Shown: positions 1 through 10,331, counted from the first letter of the stretch. The stretch: DNA of 64,000 nt from JBJXGE01 sp046154185 (GCA_046154185.1 JBJXGE010000058.1:124001-188000), one strand, 5' to 3'. The notes: generated from the sequence alone by a model not told the origin. Made by a program: numbers and translations.

Positions 1-1495
1 CGGCTTCCATGAAGCCGGTGGCTTCGCACACCCAGATCGGCAGCGGCGTGCCCCAATAGCGTTCGCGCGAGAGCGTCCAGTCGACGTTGCTCTCGAGAAA
101 CTTGCCGAATCGGCCGTCCCGGATGTGATCGGGCAGCCAATTGATCTCGTGGTTGTTGGCGAGCATCTGATCGACGAATTGCGTCGTGCGAATGAACCAG
201 CTCGAGCGCGGATACTGGATGAGCGGGTCCTCATCGGCGCGCCAGCAAAACGGATATTCGTGCAAGTATTGTTCGTGATGAAAAAGGAGACCGCGTTCCT
301 TGAGATCTCGGATGATGTCCTTGTCGGCCTCTTTGACCCAGCGGCCGCTATAGCGTTCACCCGCCTCGGCGGTGAAGCGCCCATTCGGCGCCACCAAGCA
401 CAAGAGCGGCACGGAATCCGGATCGACGAAGCGTGAGCGCTCGGCCTGCCAGAGCTCGAAGTCGACTTCGCCGAACGCCGGCGCTTCGTGCACCAGTCCG
501 GTTCCGGAATCGATCGTAACGAACGAGGCGGCGAGCACGCGCCAGCCGATGGTCGCGTCGCCGCCCGCGCGTAGCTTTGCGCGCCGCGCGCCGAGGTCGC
601 GGTGCGCAAAATCGAACGGCGGCACATAGCTGCGCCCCACGAGTTCAGCGCCGCGCACGCGCGTGATTTCCGTGAGGGGGCGTTTCGACTTCTTTGCGAG
701 TGCTTCGACCAGCGCCGCCGCCACGTAAAAACGCTCGTTGTGATCGGCGTCTTCGACGAGCGCGTACTCGAGGTCCGCGTGCACCGCCGCGAAATGATTC
801 GACAGCAACGTCCAAGGGGTGGTCGTCCACACGAGGAGCGAAGTGCGAGCTTCGTCGACGAGCGGAAAGCGCACGTAGACGCTCGGGTCCGCGACCTCGC
901 GATAGCCTTGTCCGACTTCGCCCGACGACAACGCGGTGCCGCCCTGCGCCCACCACCAGACGATCTTGTGGCCCTGATACAGGAGCCCGGCATCGAAGAG
1001 TGTTTTCAACGACCACCAAACGCTCTCGACATAACGTTGGTGATACGTGACGTAGGCTTCTTCGAGGTTCACCCAGAACCCGAGGCGGCGGGTGATCGTC
1101 TCCCACTCTTTGACGTAACGAAACACGGATTGCTGGCACTTCTTGATAAACGGTTCCATGCCATAGCGCTCGATCTCCTCTTTGCTGTGGATGCCGAGCT
1201 CTTTGCAGACTTCGACTTCGACCGGCAGTCCGTGCGTATCCCAACCCGCTTTGCGTTCGCACAAATAGCCGCGCATGGTCTTGTAGCGCGGAAACAAATC
1301 CTTGACCGCACGCGTCAAGCAATGGCCCGGATGCGGCAGCCCGTTCGCGGTCGGCGGACCCTCGTAAAAAACAAACCGCGGGGCACCGCGCCGCCGGGCG
1401 AGCGATTGCTCGTAGATCTTGCGGTCGTCCCAAAACGACAGCACTTCCCGCTCCGCGGTCGGATAGTCGAGATCTTTGGGCACTTCGCGAAACAT
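1..1495 (-). CDS. ileS: Isoleucyl-tRNA synthetase, 5' portion (cut by window edge)
   Basis: Charges tRNA-Ile with isoleucine in the cytoplasm. The minus frame opens at an ATG at 1495, with GGAG five bases upstream, and runs unbroken to base 1, giving about 498 N-terminal residues of an enzyme usually 900-1100 long. The class I signature is visible as [11 protein letters not shown], with the HIGH box as HPGH at residues 55-58. The CP1 editing domain follows and includes the [12 protein letters not shown] motif. The KMSKS loop and anticodon-binding region lie beyond the window. mraY lies 25 bases upstream on the same strand, so the two may be co-transcribed. The start is clear; only the 3' end is missing. 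Confidence 0.93.
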   Translation of the reverse strand, partial: MFREVPKDLDYPTAEREVLSFWDDRKIYEQSLARRRGAPRFVFYEGPPTANGLPHPGHCLTRAVKDLFPRYKTMRGYLCERKAGWDTHGLPVEVEVCKELGIHSKEEIERYGMEPFIKKCQQSVFRYVKEWETITRRLGFWVNLEEAYVTYHQRYVESVWWSLKTLFDAGLLYQGHKIVWWWAQGGTALSSGEVGQGYREVADPSVYVRFPLVDEARTSLLVWTTTPWTLLSNHFAAVHADLEYALVEDADHNERFYVAAALVEALAKKSKRPLTEITRVRGAELVGRSYVPPFDFAHRDLGARRAKLRAGGDATIGWRVLAASFVTIDSGTGLVHEAPAFGEVDFELWQAERSRFVDPDSVPLLCLVAPNGRFTAEAGERYSGRWVKEADKDIIRDLKERGLLFHHEQYLHEYPFCWRADEDPLIQYPRSSWFIRTTQFVDQMLANNHEINWLPDHIRDGRFGKFLESNVDWTLSRERYWGTPLPIWVCEATGFMEA

Positions 1496-1520
1496 GAAAC
1501 TCCGATCTACTGAGAACTCT

Positions 1521-2570
1521 TTACCGGAGCCTGAGCAATATCACGATCAGGAGCGGCGTCAACACGGCTTGTAAGAGCATGAACCGCATCAGCACTTGAG
1601 CATTCGACCAGCCGAGACGCGCTCGACAATGGTCATGGAGCGGGAATCGCACGTTGCGAAAAATGCCGATTTTGAAAAAGCGCAGCAACGCGACTTTCAC
1701 GAGGCCCGTCCCGCCGTTGAGCAAAACGACGCCCGCGACCACCAGAATCAAGAACGGGTTTCCCGTGACGAGCACCAGCACGCCGAGCAAGAGTCCGAGC
1801 GGTCGCGAGCCGGCGTCGCCCATCAACACTTCGCTCGGGTTCGCGTTGTACCAGAGATATCCGGCGAGGGTGCCAAGCAGCGTAAACGCGCCGATGCCCC
1901 AGTTCGCGCCCGATCCATCGTGCGGCACGTGAAAGTACGGCGCGATGTCCTTGTGGCCAATGACAGCGTAGAGCATGACGCCAAGGTAGAAAAACGCGAG
2001 CACGAGCAAACTGCCGGACAAGCCGTCGACCCCATCGGTGCAATTGGTGGCGTTGATCGACATCCATAGGAGCGCCGTCGCGATTGCCACATAGACTCCG
2101 CCCGGGACCACGAACTCCTGGCGCACGAGCGGTAGCCACACTGTGGTGTCGCGACCGCCGAACAAAATCAGCGCGGTGCCGAGTGCGATCGCCAAATCGA
2201 GCACCGCTTTGCGGTACTCGCCCCACGGACGCGGACTGCGGTCATCGAGAAACCCGCTGACCATTGCGAGCAGTACGAGTACCAACACGCCGATTTGCGG
2301 AAACTTCCACGGCAACACGAGGCAGCTTACGGCCACATAGATCGTGACGAAAATCACGCCGCCGCCCGTCGGCTTGCCACGCGCTTTCTCGGACGTATGA
2401 CCAAGACCGTTGCCGCGGTCTCGCGGCAGAAGTCGCGACAAGAGTGGCAGCAACCACCAACAGCAGACGCCGCCCAACGTCACCCCGAGGCTCGACAAGA
2501 TTATTCGCGAAGTCAGCAGCTCATTGAGCAGCGTGCCATCGGCGAACTGCTCCCCCAACCAATAAAACAT
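1521..2570 (-). CDS. mraY: Phospho-N-acetylmuramoyl-pentapeptide transferase (MraY)
   Basis: Transfers phospho-MurNAc-pentapeptide from UDP to undecaprenyl phosphate, making lipid I at the inner face of the cytoplasmic membrane. The 349-residue protein is polytopic and carries the family motifs in order: [15 protein letters not shown] (the DDxxK motif), [21 protein letters not shown] and the histidine-rich PLHDHCR near the C-terminus. Length is normal. The ATG at 2570 follows TGGAG, and a TATACT -10-like hexamer lies at 2636-2641 on this strand. It sits beside ileS rather than in a visible cell-wall (dcw) cluster, which suggests a dispersed peptidoglycan gene set. Confidence 0.93.
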   Translation of the reverse strand: MFYWLGEQFADGTLLNELLTSRIILSSLGVTLGGVCCWWLLPLLSRLLPRDRGNGLGHTSEKARGKPTGGGVIFVTIYVAVSCLVLPWKFPQIGVLVLVLLAMVSGFLDDRSPRPWGEYRKAVLDLAIALGTALILFGGRDTTVWLPLVRQEFVVPGGVYVAIATALLWMSINATNCTDGVDGLSGSLLVLAFFYLGVMLYAVIGHKDIAPYFHVPHDGSGANWGIGAFTLLGTLAGYLWYNANPSEVLMGDAGSRPLGLLLGVLVLVTGNPFLILVVAGVVLLNGGTGLVKVALLRFFKIGIFRNVRFPLHDHCRARLGWSNAQVLMRFMLLQAVLTPLLIVILLRLR

Positions 2571-2696
2571 GAAACGACGACTCCAGCGGGAATTTTTTGC
2601 GCGACGATTGCTCGGACTGCGGAATCACTGGGCGCAGTATAGCTTTGGTCAGCGGGGATGCGATGCCATTCTTCGGCGCTGGAGAGCTCGAACGAA

Positions 2697-2733
2697 GGCG
2701 GCAGCGCGACCGATCATCGGTTGCGCTGCCGCC
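2697..2733 (-). terminator. GC-rich hairpin after the cytochrome gene
   Basis: An 11-bp perfect stem (2697-2707 with 2723-2733, GGCGGCAGCGC) encloses a 2-nt mismatch and a further 5-bp stem (CCGAT/ATCGG). It begins 12 bases past the stop of the minus-strand cytochrome gene and ahead of mraY. There is no strong U-run, so it may be a transcript-stabilising hairpin rather than a full intrinsic terminator. Confidence 0.5.
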
Positions 2734-2744
2734 TCGATGACGAG

Positions 2745-4691
2745 CTACAAACAAGGCGGAAACACGACGCAACCGAGAGTGTCCGCGGTCACATCCAGTC
2801 CGCACGTCGCCGATGGAGCCGGCAGCGGCATGCCGCCGCCGAAGAGCACGGACAGCGCGGTGATCGCATCCGCGATGTTGAGCGCTCCATCGTCGTTGGT
2901 ATCACAGGCGTCGATGCAGTTCGGGCTCGGCGCCCCGGCGAAAAGCACACTCAAGATCGTAATAGCGTCCGCAATGTTGAAGCCGCCGTCCGTATTGCAG
3001 TCACCGCGCTTCAGAAAGGTCCCGACGGGCGGCACGACCGGGAAACCCGTCACCGTGACTTCTTCCATGAGATGTCCGAAATGCGGTGCGGCGATGTCGG
3101 CCAACGGCTGTCCTTGTCCATCGAGCACCCAGCCCTTGGAGTCGATGTCCTTGCGGAACGCGCGCCGGTAGATCAATCGCACGCGCACATCGACGGCCGA
3201 GACACCGGGGAGGAGTGCGAACGAGTAGCTGGTGCTGTCGGTCGCCAGGGCTGCTATGCGATTGTCAAAAATGGTCTGCGTCGCCTCCGTGTAGAGCACG
3301 GCCGGAGTCCCCGCGACGTCACCCAGCACGTTTGCGTACAGCTTGCCCGCGAGTCCGGAGTAGTAGCCCTGCGCCGGATTCCCGATACCCCCGAGACTAT
3401 GGACGACCTGCGGACCGACATGCGCTAACGCCGAGCCGCCGCCCGCGGCATTCGCTTCGACCAGCAGGATCATGTTGCGCAACGAGACCCCGCTCGGGAC
3501 GGAGTGGCCGGTCAAATCATTCACAATGTCGACGTCCACCTCGAGCACATTGCCGACTTGCTGCGCTCCGGCGGTCATGGTCACGGCGTTCTCCAGATAC
3601 TCGGGCGACGTGCCGCGAATATCGTGCGAGCGAACCGTATTCGGATCGCGATCGATCGGCACCGGCAAACAAATCGGGAGCGGAATCGTCGAGAACGCCG
3701 GCATATGGCAATCGACGCACGTCGCGTAGAGCGAGTTCCCGGGATCTCCGTACGGCGAGTTGCGCCATTCCGTGTAGGTGTCTTGCGAGACGACGCTGCC
3801 CGGGTCGAGCCAGTCCATGTCTTCATCGTGATCGTTGTTGTCGTCGTGGCACGCGCCGCAGAGCGCATACGTAATCTGCGGTTGATACGACGCTCGCATC
3901 ACTGATTGATTGAAATCCGCGTCGCCAAGCACACCATACTCCACCTGATCTGGAAACGTCGGCCGGTTGATCGTGACGAAACCGTTCTGCTGCACCATTC
4001 CGGGATACCCGATGAGTGATTCGTTCACGGCGGCGACCTTGTGACAAACGTCGCAGGACACGCCGAACTCCATGTCCGCGGTCAATGAAGCCAAATCTCC
4101 GAGCGCCGTCGTGAACGGCGCTTGAATCCATGCTTGCGGCTGGTGGCACGACGCGCATTCCCCGGCTGGACGAGTTGCCGCGTGCACGGAGTCTCGCACG
4201 TAAACAAATCCGCCCATGCCACCGGCCGTGCCGGTACCGTTGTATTCGTCGTAGACCCACGTGTTGAGTCCGGTGTTCTTCATGCGCGAATCGGTCCACT
4301 GCGTGAACTGATCACCATGGCAAAATCCGCATAAGAATGGTGAGACCCAAATGTAGTTGGGATCGTCCGAGATCGGAACCGCCTCGAGCGAGATCGTTTG
4401 GCCGCTCGCCGGGGAATTCACGGTAATGCTGCCGTTGAAGTAGCCGACGTGCGCCGCGACGATCACCAAGTTCATCCCGACCGCGCCCGCAAGACTGAAC
4501 ATTCCATTGGCATCCGTCGTCGTCTGGACCGCCGTCGCCTGCAACGTTACGAGGGCGCCGGAAATCGGCAGCAGCGTGGCGGTATCGCGAACCACACCAG
4601 AGACCTGCGCTGTCGCGGAGCTGAGCGATCCCAACATCCCCGCCGAACAGACCAGAACCGCACACAACTTCTTTTTTGGAAACATGCGCAT
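2745..4691 (-). CDS. Secreted multiheme c-type cytochrome-like protein with dockerin C-terminus
   Basis: Probably an exported redox protein; substrate unknown. Order along about 648 residues: a signal peptide (MRMFPKKK, hydrophobic core, SSATAQ), a carboxypeptidase-regulatory-like beta-sandwich (VSGVVRDTATLLPISGALV), then a cytochrome region with five CxxCH haem motifs (CGFCH, CASCH, CDVCH, CGACH, CVDCH). The last is in the context CVDCHMP, common in NrfA-like multiheme cytochromes. A paired dockerin-like calcium-binding repeat and a short Cys-containing tail (CGLDVTADTLGC) end the protein. The start at 4691 is chosen because it begins the signal peptide and follows GGGAG; a second ATG at 4685 is equally usable. 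It is the only haem protein in the window and no maturation genes accompany it. Confidence 0.8.
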   Translation of the reverse strand: MRMFPKKKLCAVLVCSAGMLGSLSSATAQVSGVVRDTATLLPISGALVTLQATAVQTTTDANGMFSLAGAVGMNLVIVAAHVGYFNGSITVNSPASGQTISLEAVPISDDPNYIWVSPFLCGFCHGDQFTQWTDSRMKNTGLNTWVYDEYNGTGTAGGMGGFVYVRDSVHAATRPAGECASCHQPQAWIQAPFTTALGDLASLTADMEFGVSCDVCHKVAAVNESLIGYPGMVQQNGFVTINRPTFPDQVEYGVLGDADFNQSVMRASYQPQITYALCGACHDDNNDHDEDMDWLDPGSVVSQDTYTEWRNSPYGDPGNSLYATCVDCHMPAFSTIPLPICLPVPIDRDPNTVRSHDIRGTSPEYLENAVTMTAGAQQVGNVLEVDVDIVNDLTGHSVPSGVSLRNMILLVEANAAGGGSALAHVGPQVVHSLGGIGNPAQGYYSGLAGKLYANVLGDVAGTPAVLYTEATQTIFDNRIAALATDSTSYSFALLPGVSAVDVRVRLIYRRAFRKDIDSKGWVLDGQGQPLADIAAPHFGHLMEEVTVTGFPVVPPVGTFLKRGDCNTDGGFNIADAITILSVLFAGAPSPNCIDACDTNDDGALNIADAITALSVLFGGGMPLPAPSATCGLDVTADTLGCVVFPPCL

Positions 4692-5089
4692 CCACTCCCG
4701 TCCAAGACGCTGACGCGCCGTGGGGCACTTGAAAACTAAGACCGCCTTGCTGCTGCTATTGAGCCCAGCTCTTGAGCTTGTTCGGCGCCAGTACAAGAAG
4801 CGATGATGACCGGCGACTGGAGCAAGCGTGGCGAATTATAACAGGACCCCAAGACCGCGTGAACTCGCGGAAATCCGGACCTTCAACCCGACCTCTCGCG
4901 GCCTCGCCGGCGCGCGCGAAAGTGGACTCGGAAAAAACGCCCGTCGCCAGGACAAAGGCGTCTTTGCGCCCGTTCGAACCCGCCGAGCGCCAAAGTCGAC
5001 TGGTGCACGGCGAGTCGTGTGCTAATATTCGCCCCACTACCGCGCTCTCTGCAGCATTTCGAAGCTGGACCCCCGGAAGTCGAAATCCC
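4692..5089. other. Divergent intergenic region
   Basis: This 398-base gap separates the minus-strand cytochrome from the plus-strand lipoprotein, so it should hold both promoters. A TAATAT -10-like hexamer lies at 5023-5028 on the plus strand, without a convincing -35. No ORF here looks coding and no strong hairpin was seen. Confidence 0.4.
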
Positions 5090-6874
5090 ATGCAAAAAAT
5101 CCGTGTGCTCAGTAGGTATCTCGCAGCGTCGTTGGCGTTGAACGCCTGCACTGCGATCGCTACTCCTCCGGACACAAAACCGGACTCACCTGAACCGCCA
5201 GCGCAGATCGAACGGCCAGCGCAGAATGCGGCCCCGGCCGAAAACCTGCCCGCCATCGAACTCAAACTCGCGCCGTTGCCGCCCGGACCAGAACTCGACT
5301 TGAAAACGCTCCGTCTACCGCTCGTCGGCATGAAACCCGGCGAGACGCTAGAACTCAGAATCGATCCGCCGCCGGTCGAGACCGGCGGCGACGAGCAACT
5401 CGCCGAGTGGATTGCCGCTCAGTTCGAAGCGATCAACTCGACCGACTTGCGCGCCGTCCCGACGACTGGTCGCGAATTGGCGCTCGTGCACGCGCGCGTC
5501 GACTTAGTGTTTCAAAGTGCTTTGACGCACGCCGAAAAATACCCGGCGAGCCCGTGGCACGCGCAAGTCGTGCTCGCGATTGCGCGCTTGGCGACGCTGA
5601 ATATCGAGCGGTTTCTCGGCGCAGAAACCAATCGTAAAAAACAGATGTTCAACGTCAACCTCGAGGTCGACGAGCAGCTCGATCTCGTACTGCAGTATTA
5701 TCGCCCGATCGTACGAATCGTCAGCGAGGCGCTGAAGCTGAATCCCGACGCTTCCACGCGCGTGCGCTTGTTATCCGTGCTCGCGCATTGCTATCTGCGC
5801 GTCGGCAATCACCACCACAACATTTTGCATTTGGGCGCCGACGGGTTGCGCTACCAAGCACAGGCGGCTGACCTATTCGAAGCCGCGCTTCGCATCAACA
5901 GAGAGCATCCCGATGCCGCCGAGAACCATATCTCATTGTGCGTGGCGCTCCTCGATTCGCGGCAATTCGGCCGCACGGTAACCGCTTGCGAAGACTACTT
6001 GCAGCGCTACGCACGACAAAAATACGCGATCAACATGTTCATCTACATCCACAAAGCGCTCCAACGCAGCGGTCAAGTCGAGGCTGGCCTCGCGCTGTGG
6101 AATCGGTTCGCGCCGATTTTGGAAGCCGGCAGCAAGGGTCTGCCGATGCCGACGAATTTCGACGGCGGTGGCTGGATCGCTTCGACGGAGAGCCGGCCAT
6201 TTTTTGAAAGCTACCGCGCTCAACTCGACTTCTACCGGTTTTATTACACGTTCGCGCTCGGCGACCTAGTGACGGCCAAGACGCATCTGCAAACCTTCTT
6301 GGATCACGTTTTGGCGAAAGAGGCGAGCGGCGCGCTCATCGATGTGCAGACCAAAGTCCATCGCGAACAAATGGCACAGACCTATGAAGCGTCGTTCGAT
6401 CGACTGCTCGGCAAACCTGCGCCGAGTTTCGACGTCGAAGACGGCTGGGTGATTCCGCCGCCAAACGATGGCGAGGCCGCGAAGGCGACACTGTTGTTTT
6501 TCTGCAATGTCGGCTCCGCGCGGGATCGTCACCATCAACTCTTCGAAGTGTTCGAGAAACTCAAGAAGGAGTTTTTCGAACGCGGACTCCGCATTGTCTG
6601 GCTAACGCCCGGCTCGCTCCGGCGCGACGCCACCGCTGAGGAGCAAAAGAGCGAGTTGGCGCACGCGGCGAAGATCCTCGGCATGACTTCCCCCACCGGC
6701 ATCGACTTGCGCGTCGAATCGCCGGTCTGGTCGGCGTACGGCGCGAACAAGTTGGGCGTGCAAGTGTTCCTCATCAATGAGAAAAACGCAGTGTGTTGGC
6801 AGTTGATCGACCCCATGGCGTGGGAAGAAGGCTTTTTGCGCTACGTGATCGGCCGAGTGCTCGACAAGAAGTGA
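5090..6874 (+). CDS. TPR lipoprotein with C-terminal thioredoxin-like domain
   Basis: Function unknown; likely anchored at the cell envelope. The 594-residue product starts with a lipoprotein-type signal (lipobox LALNAC), followed by a Pro-rich linker. A long helical region resembling tetratricopeptide repeats covers roughly residues 100-430. The C-terminal part (about residues 455-594; LLFFCNVGSARDRHH, GLRIVWLTPGS, GVQVFLINEKNAVCWQ) has the pattern of a TlpA/AhpC-type thioredoxin fold but only one Cys at the active-site position, so it is unlikely to be a normal disulfide reductase. The ATG at 5090 is chosen because it begins the signal sequence; the open frame extends further upstream. A ferredoxin gene follows 28 bases downstream. 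Confidence 0.72.
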   Translation: MQKIRVLSRYLAASLALNACTAIATPPDTKPDSPEPPAQIERPAQNAAPAENLPAIELKLAPLPPGPELDLKTLRLPLVGMKPGETLELRIDPPPVETGGDEQLAEWIAAQFEAINSTDLRAVPTTGRELALVHARVDLVFQSALTHAEKYPASPWHAQVVLAIARLATLNIERFLGAETNRKKQMFNVNLEVDEQLDLVLQYYRPIVRIVSEALKLNPDASTRVRLLSVLAHCYLRVGNHHHNILHLGADGLRYQAQAADLFEAALRINREHPDAAENHISLCVALLDSRQFGRTVTACEDYLQRYARQKYAINMFIYIHKALQRSGQVEAGLALWNRFAPILEAGSKGLPMPTNFDGGGWIASTESRPFFESYRAQLDFYRFYYTFALGDLVTAKTHLQTFLDHVLAKEASGALIDVQTKVHREQMAQTYEASFDRLLGKPAPSFDVEDGWVIPPPNDGEAAKATLLFFCNVGSARDRHHQLFEVFEKLKKEFFERGLRIVWLTPGSLRRDATAEEQKSELAHAAKILGMTSPTGIDLRVESPVWSAYGANKLGVQVFLINEKNAVCWQLIDPMAWEEGFLRYVIGRVLDKK

Positions 6875-6902
6875 GGGGCCGCGCCGCGGAGTAGTCGTCG
6901 CA

Positions 6903-7283
6903 ATGGGGCAATATCGCTTGCATGTATTCGTCTGCGTGGCCGGCAAAGTCTGTCCGCGCCAAGGCGGCAACGAAGTGCTCGAACGTCTGAAGCAGCGCGT
7001 ATTCGACGCTGGGTTGCGCGATCAAGTTCGTATCAACAAGAGCGGGTGCCTTGGTCAGTGTGGATACGGACCGATGATCGCGATTTATCCGGACAACGTC
7101 TGGTACGGCGCGGTCACGAGCGATGACGCGGAGGCAATCTTCTCCGAGCACATCGTCGGCGGACGTGCCGTTGCCCGTCTGCGCTACGCGCCGGGTGTCG
7201 CGGGCGTCCGAGTTTGCCCCCCCGGCACGGAGACTATTCCGCTGCGGCCGCAGGACTACTCCCGGCCGCGTGACCCTCAGTGA
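6903..7283 (+). CDS. Thioredoxin-like [2Fe-2S] ferredoxin
   Basis: A small cytoplasmic electron carrier of 126 residues. Four Cys have the spacing of the thioredoxin-like [2Fe-2S] ferredoxin family: C11 and C18 in FVCVAGKVCPRQGG, then CLGQCG about thirty residues later. The core (residues 1-85) matches the family's usual length of about 100. The C-terminal extension (PPGTETIPLRPQDYSRP) is unassigned. It starts at ATG 6903, 28 bases after the lipoprotein gene, and ends 181 bases before fusA. The redox partner is not apparent from the neighbours. Confidence 0.8.
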   Translation: MGQYRLHVFVCVAGKVCPRQGGNEVLERLKQRVFDAGLRDQVRINKSGCLGQCGYGPMIAIYPDNVWYGAVTSDDAEAIFSEHIVGGRAVARLRYAPGVAGVRVCPPGTETIPLRPQDYSRPRDPQ

Positions 7284-7326
7284 TTGGGCTGCGCGCCCAC
7301 GCCGCTTTCCGGTCAAAGTCCGCGTC

Positions 7327-7354
7327 TTGTCGCAGGGCGGAAAATATGTAGAAT
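7327..7354 (+). promoter_or_regulatory. Sigma-70-like promoter ahead of fusA
   Basis: TTGTCG (7327-7332) and TAGAAT (7349-7354) are separated by 16 bases and lie about 110 bases upstream of the fusA ATG. The hexamers are near consensus and lie in a locally AT-richer patch. No experimental support. Confidence 0.4.
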
Positions 7355-7464
7355 CCTGGCCCTTTTCCCGCGCCATTCGTCGGGGGTGCTCTCGTGCGCC
7401 GGAAATTTGATGTTGGAACTGTTGACCGAGCAACCTGATTGCACTTTCGAGCGGAGCGACGGCG

Positions 7465-9549
7465 ATGAAACTGGACCGGAATAGGCTGCGCAACATCGGC
7501 ATTAGCGCACACATTGACTCCGGCAAGACGACGCTGACTGAGCGAATCTTGTTCTACACAAAACGTATTCATGCGATCCACGAAGTGAAGGGCAAAGACG
7601 GCGTCGGCGCGACCATGGACAGCATGGATCTCGAACGCGAGCGCGGCATCACGATTCAATCGGCGGCGACGTTTTGCGAATGGGGCGATTACTTCATCAA
7701 CATCATCGACACGCCCGGGCACGTCGACTTCACGATTGAAGTCGAACGCTCGTTGCGCGTGCTCGACGGCGCGATCCTCGTGTTGTGCGGAGTCGCCGGT
7801 GTGCAAAGCCAGTCGATCACCGTCGACCGTCAAATGCGGCGGTACAAAGTCCCGAGGCTCGCGTTTGTCAACAAATGCGACCGCGTTGGCGCGAATCCGG
7901 CGAAAGTCTGCGAAGACTTGCGCGAGAAGCTGAAACTCAATGCCGTGATGTTTCAAATCCCCATCGGACTCGAGGTCGATTTTCACGGTGTCGTCGATCT
8001 CATCACCATGAAGGCCTATTACTTCGATGGTGAGAACGGCGAAAAAGTGCGCGAAGAGTCGATTCCGGCCGAGCTGAGAGTCGAAGCGGAGGCGCGGCGC
8101 GAAGTGCTCGTCGACGCGTTGACCCACTTTAGCGACGAACTCTTGGCGGCCGCGCTCGAGGGCAACGTCACCGAACAGATGCTGCATCAGGCCGCTCGCA
8201 AGGGTGTCATCTCGCTCGCGCTGTGCCCCGTGTTCATGGGCTCGGCTTACAAGAACAAAGCGGTGCAGTTGTTGCTCAACGCCGTGACGAGTTACTTGCC
8301 GAACCCGATGGACGTCGAGACGATCGCCATCGACTCGAAGCACGATGGCGCACAAGTCAAAATCAGCGGTCAACCTGAAGATCCGCTGCTTGCTTACGCG
8401 TTTAAGCTCGAAGATGGCGCGTACGGACAGCTCACTTACTTGCGCGTTTACCAAGGCCGGCTCGTGAAGGGCGAGCAGATCTGGAACGCACGCACCGGCC
8501 GCAAAGTGAAAATCGGCCGTCTGGTAAAAATGCACGCCGACAAGATGGAAGACATCGATGGCACCGAAGCAGGCGATATCGTTGCGATCTTCGGCGTCGA
8601 TTGCGCCTCGGGCGATACTTTCCGCGCCGAGGGCTTCCCACTGACGCTGACGAGTATGCACGTGCCGGAGCCGGTCGTGCACTTGAGCATCAGGCCGGCG
8701 GACCGTAAGGGGGCCGACAACCTCTCGAAGGCGCTACAGCGTTTCTCGAAGGAGGACCCGACCTTTCGTGTTCGCACCGAGGCCGACGAGACGATTATCT
8801 CCGGCATGGGCGAACTGCACCTGGAAGTGTACGTCGAACGGATGCGCCGCGAATTCAATGCGCCGGTCGAGGTCGGCGCTCCAAAGGTGGCCTACCGCGA
8901 ACGACCGACCTTGACGATTCCGTACGAATACACGCACAAGAAACAGACTGGCGGCTCCGGCCAGTACGGCAAAATCATGGGTGAGATCGGCCCGGGAACC
9001 GTCGACGAGTTCGTGTTTGAAAACCAGGTCGTCGGCGGCAACGTGCCGAAGGAATTTCATTCGTCGGTCGAAAAGGGTTTTCGCAGCATGGTCGAGAAGG
9101 GCATCTACATCGGCGCCCCAGTCACGAGCCTGTGCGTCGTTCTGAACGACGGCGCCGCGCACTCGGTCGACTCCTCCGACATGGCGTTCCAGGCCGCGGC
9201 CCGCGGCGCGTTCCGCGAGTTCTACCTGCGCACCAAGCCGCAAGCGCTCGAGCCGATCATGAGCGTGAGCATAGAAGGTCCGACACAATTTCAAGGCGAC
9301 ATTGTGAGCACGGTTCTGCAACGCCGCGGCATTTTGGTGGGCAACACCGAAGACCTCGGTTTTGTGCGCATCGACGCCGAGGTTCCACTGGCTGAGATGT
9401 TTGGATACGCTACGACGCTACGATCGGCGACGCAGGGCAAGGCCGAGTTCTCGATGGAATTTCATCGGTACGCTCCCGCGCCGAAAGAAGTCCAAGAGCA
9501 ACTGGTGAAGAAGTACCAAGACGCCAGAGCCAAAGACAGCGGAAAGTAA
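7465..9549 (+). CDS. fusA: Translation elongation factor G (EF-G1 / spdEFG-like)
   Basis: GTPase that drives tRNA-mRNA translocation on the ribosome. The 694-residue product has all G motifs: AHIDSGKT (G1), a switch I region with [13 protein letters not shown] (G3) and NKCDR (G4). Domains II-V follow, including the domain [10 protein letters not shown] region and [13 protein letters not shown]. 'AHIDSGKT' rather than 'AHIDAGKT', and '[17 protein letters not shown]', match the mitochondrial EF-G1/spdEFG subfamily found in planctomycetes, spirochaetes and some deltaproteobacteria. The ATG at 7465 has GGAG eight bases upstream. It lies apart from ribosomal protein genes, and a P-loop ATPase gene follows after 14 bases. 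Confidence 0.95.
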   Translation: MKLDRNRLRNIGISAHIDSGKTTLTERILFYTKRIHAIHEVKGKDGVGATMDSMDLERERGITIQSAATFCEWGDYFINIIDTPGHVDFTIEVERSLRVLDGAILVLCGVAGVQSQSITVDRQMRRYKVPRLAFVNKCDRVGANPAKVCEDLREKLKLNAVMFQIPIGLEVDFHGVVDLITMKAYYFDGENGEKVREESIPAELRVEAEARREVLVDALTHFSDELLAAALEGNVTEQMLHQAARKGVISLALCPVFMGSAYKNKAVQLLLNAVTSYLPNPMDVETIAIDSKHDGAQVKISGQPEDPLLAYAFKLEDGAYGQLTYLRVYQGRLVKGEQIWNARTGRKVKIGRLVKMHADKMEDIDGTEAGDIVAIFGVDCASGDTFRAEGFPLTLTSMHVPEPVVHLSIRPADRKGADNLSKALQRFSKEDPTFRVRTEADETIISGMGELHLEVYVERMRREFNAPVEVGAPKVAYRERPTLTIPYEYTHKKQTGGSGQYGKIMGEIGPGTVDEFVFENQVVGGNVPKEFHSSVEKGFRSMVEKGIYIGAPVTSLCVVLNDGAAHSVDSSDMAFQAAARGAFREFYLRTKPQALEPIMSVSIEGPTQFQGDIVSTVLQRRGILVGNTEDLGFVRIDAEVPLAEMFGYATTLRSATQGKAEFSMEFHRYAPAPKEVQEQLVKKYQDARAKDSGK

Positions 9550-9563
9550 GCGAGGGATCCACC

Positions 9564-10265
9564 ATGGGCGCAAATGTAACCGACACGAATCGTCCGCTGC
9601 GAATCTTGGACAAAGTCATGCAAGGTGGGCTCGGCGCCGGCAATGTCGGTGTCATCATGGGCATTCATGGCACCGGCAAGTCCGCAATCATGACGACCAT
9701 GGCGCTCGACCATGCGATGTCTTTCCGCGACACTTTACATGTCGCAATCGGGAAATCGGTGCGCGATATTCGCGCGTTTCACGACGAGGTGTTTGAGGAA
9801 ATCACGAAGAGCCTGAATCTGCAGGATAAGGTCGACTTGCTGACGGTCGAACGTCACAAGCAAATCTACGCGTACCGCGACGGCGCGTTCACGCTGAAGC
9901 GGCTCAAGGAAAGCTTGAACTTTCTTGCCGACCACGCTGACTTTCGGCCAGTGATGATCGAGATTCAAGGCTGGCCGGATTTCCGCACGTGTCCGCTGGA
10001 AGACTTGCGCGGGCTGAAGCAGCTCGCCACGGAATTTCGAGCGGAAGTCTGGTGCGCCGCCCAAACCGCCCGCGAGGATCAAACCGATCCGCGTGGCGTG
10101 CCAAGTTACGTGGCCCGCGCCGAGGAGAATTTTTCCGTCATTATCAACATGGTCGAAGAGGGTGATCACCTCAGTCTGCAATTCATCAAAACGCATGCGG
10201 TCGCGCCGCCGAAGGGTATCCATCTCGAGTTCGATCCGAAGTCGATGCTGCTGCGCTGGCGTTAG
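9564..10265 (+). CDS. P-loop (RecA/KaiC-like) ATPase of unknown function
   Basis: A 233-residue cytoplasmic protein with a Walker A motif, GIHGTGKS, at residues 33-40, just after LGAGNVGVIM, the arrangement seen in RecA/KaiC/DnaB-type ATPases. A hydrophobic strand ending in acidic residues (RPVMIEIQGW) could serve as Walker B. WCAAQTARED and NFSVIINMVEEGDHL resemble the C-terminal strands of the same fold. It has no extra domains or membrane segments. The gene starts 14 bases after fusA and ends just before a strong terminator, so the two probably form one transcript. The function is unknown; co-transcription with EF-G hints at a translation-linked or housekeeping role, but that is inference. 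Confidence 0.75.
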   Translation: MGANVTDTNRPLRILDKVMQGGLGAGNVGVIMGIHGTGKSAIMTTMALDHAMSFRDTLHVAIGKSVRDIRAFHDEVFEEITKSLNLQDKVDLLTVERHKQIYAYRDGAFTLKRLKESLNFLADHADFRPVMIEIQGWPDFRTCPLEDLRGLKQLATEFRAEVWCAAQTAREDQTDPRGVPSYVARAEENFSVIINMVEEGDHLSLQFIKTHAVAPPKGIHLEFDPKSMLLRWR

Positions 10266-10271
10266 TCGCAG

Positions 10272-10321
10272 ATCTCGGCCCTGAACCAAGCGCTACGCGC
10301 GTGTTCAGGGCCGAGATTTTT
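10272..10321 (+). terminator. Rho-independent terminator after fusA-ATPase unit
   Basis: A perfect 15-bp stem, ATCTCGGCCCTGAAC (10272-10286) with its complement at 10303-10317, encloses a 16-nt loop and runs into a T-run. It begins seven bases after the ATPase stop codon. Confidence 0.88.
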
Positions 10322-10331
10322 CCTAGAGATA

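Noticed and set aside
602..1513. A 303-codon plus-strand frame near the left edge
   Set aside because: The minus strand encodes IleRS with HIGH and editing motifs across this whole region.
7234..8682. A 482-codon minus-strand frame opposite fusA
   Set aside because: It is an antisense shadow of the conserved EF-G coding sequence with no recognisable motifs.
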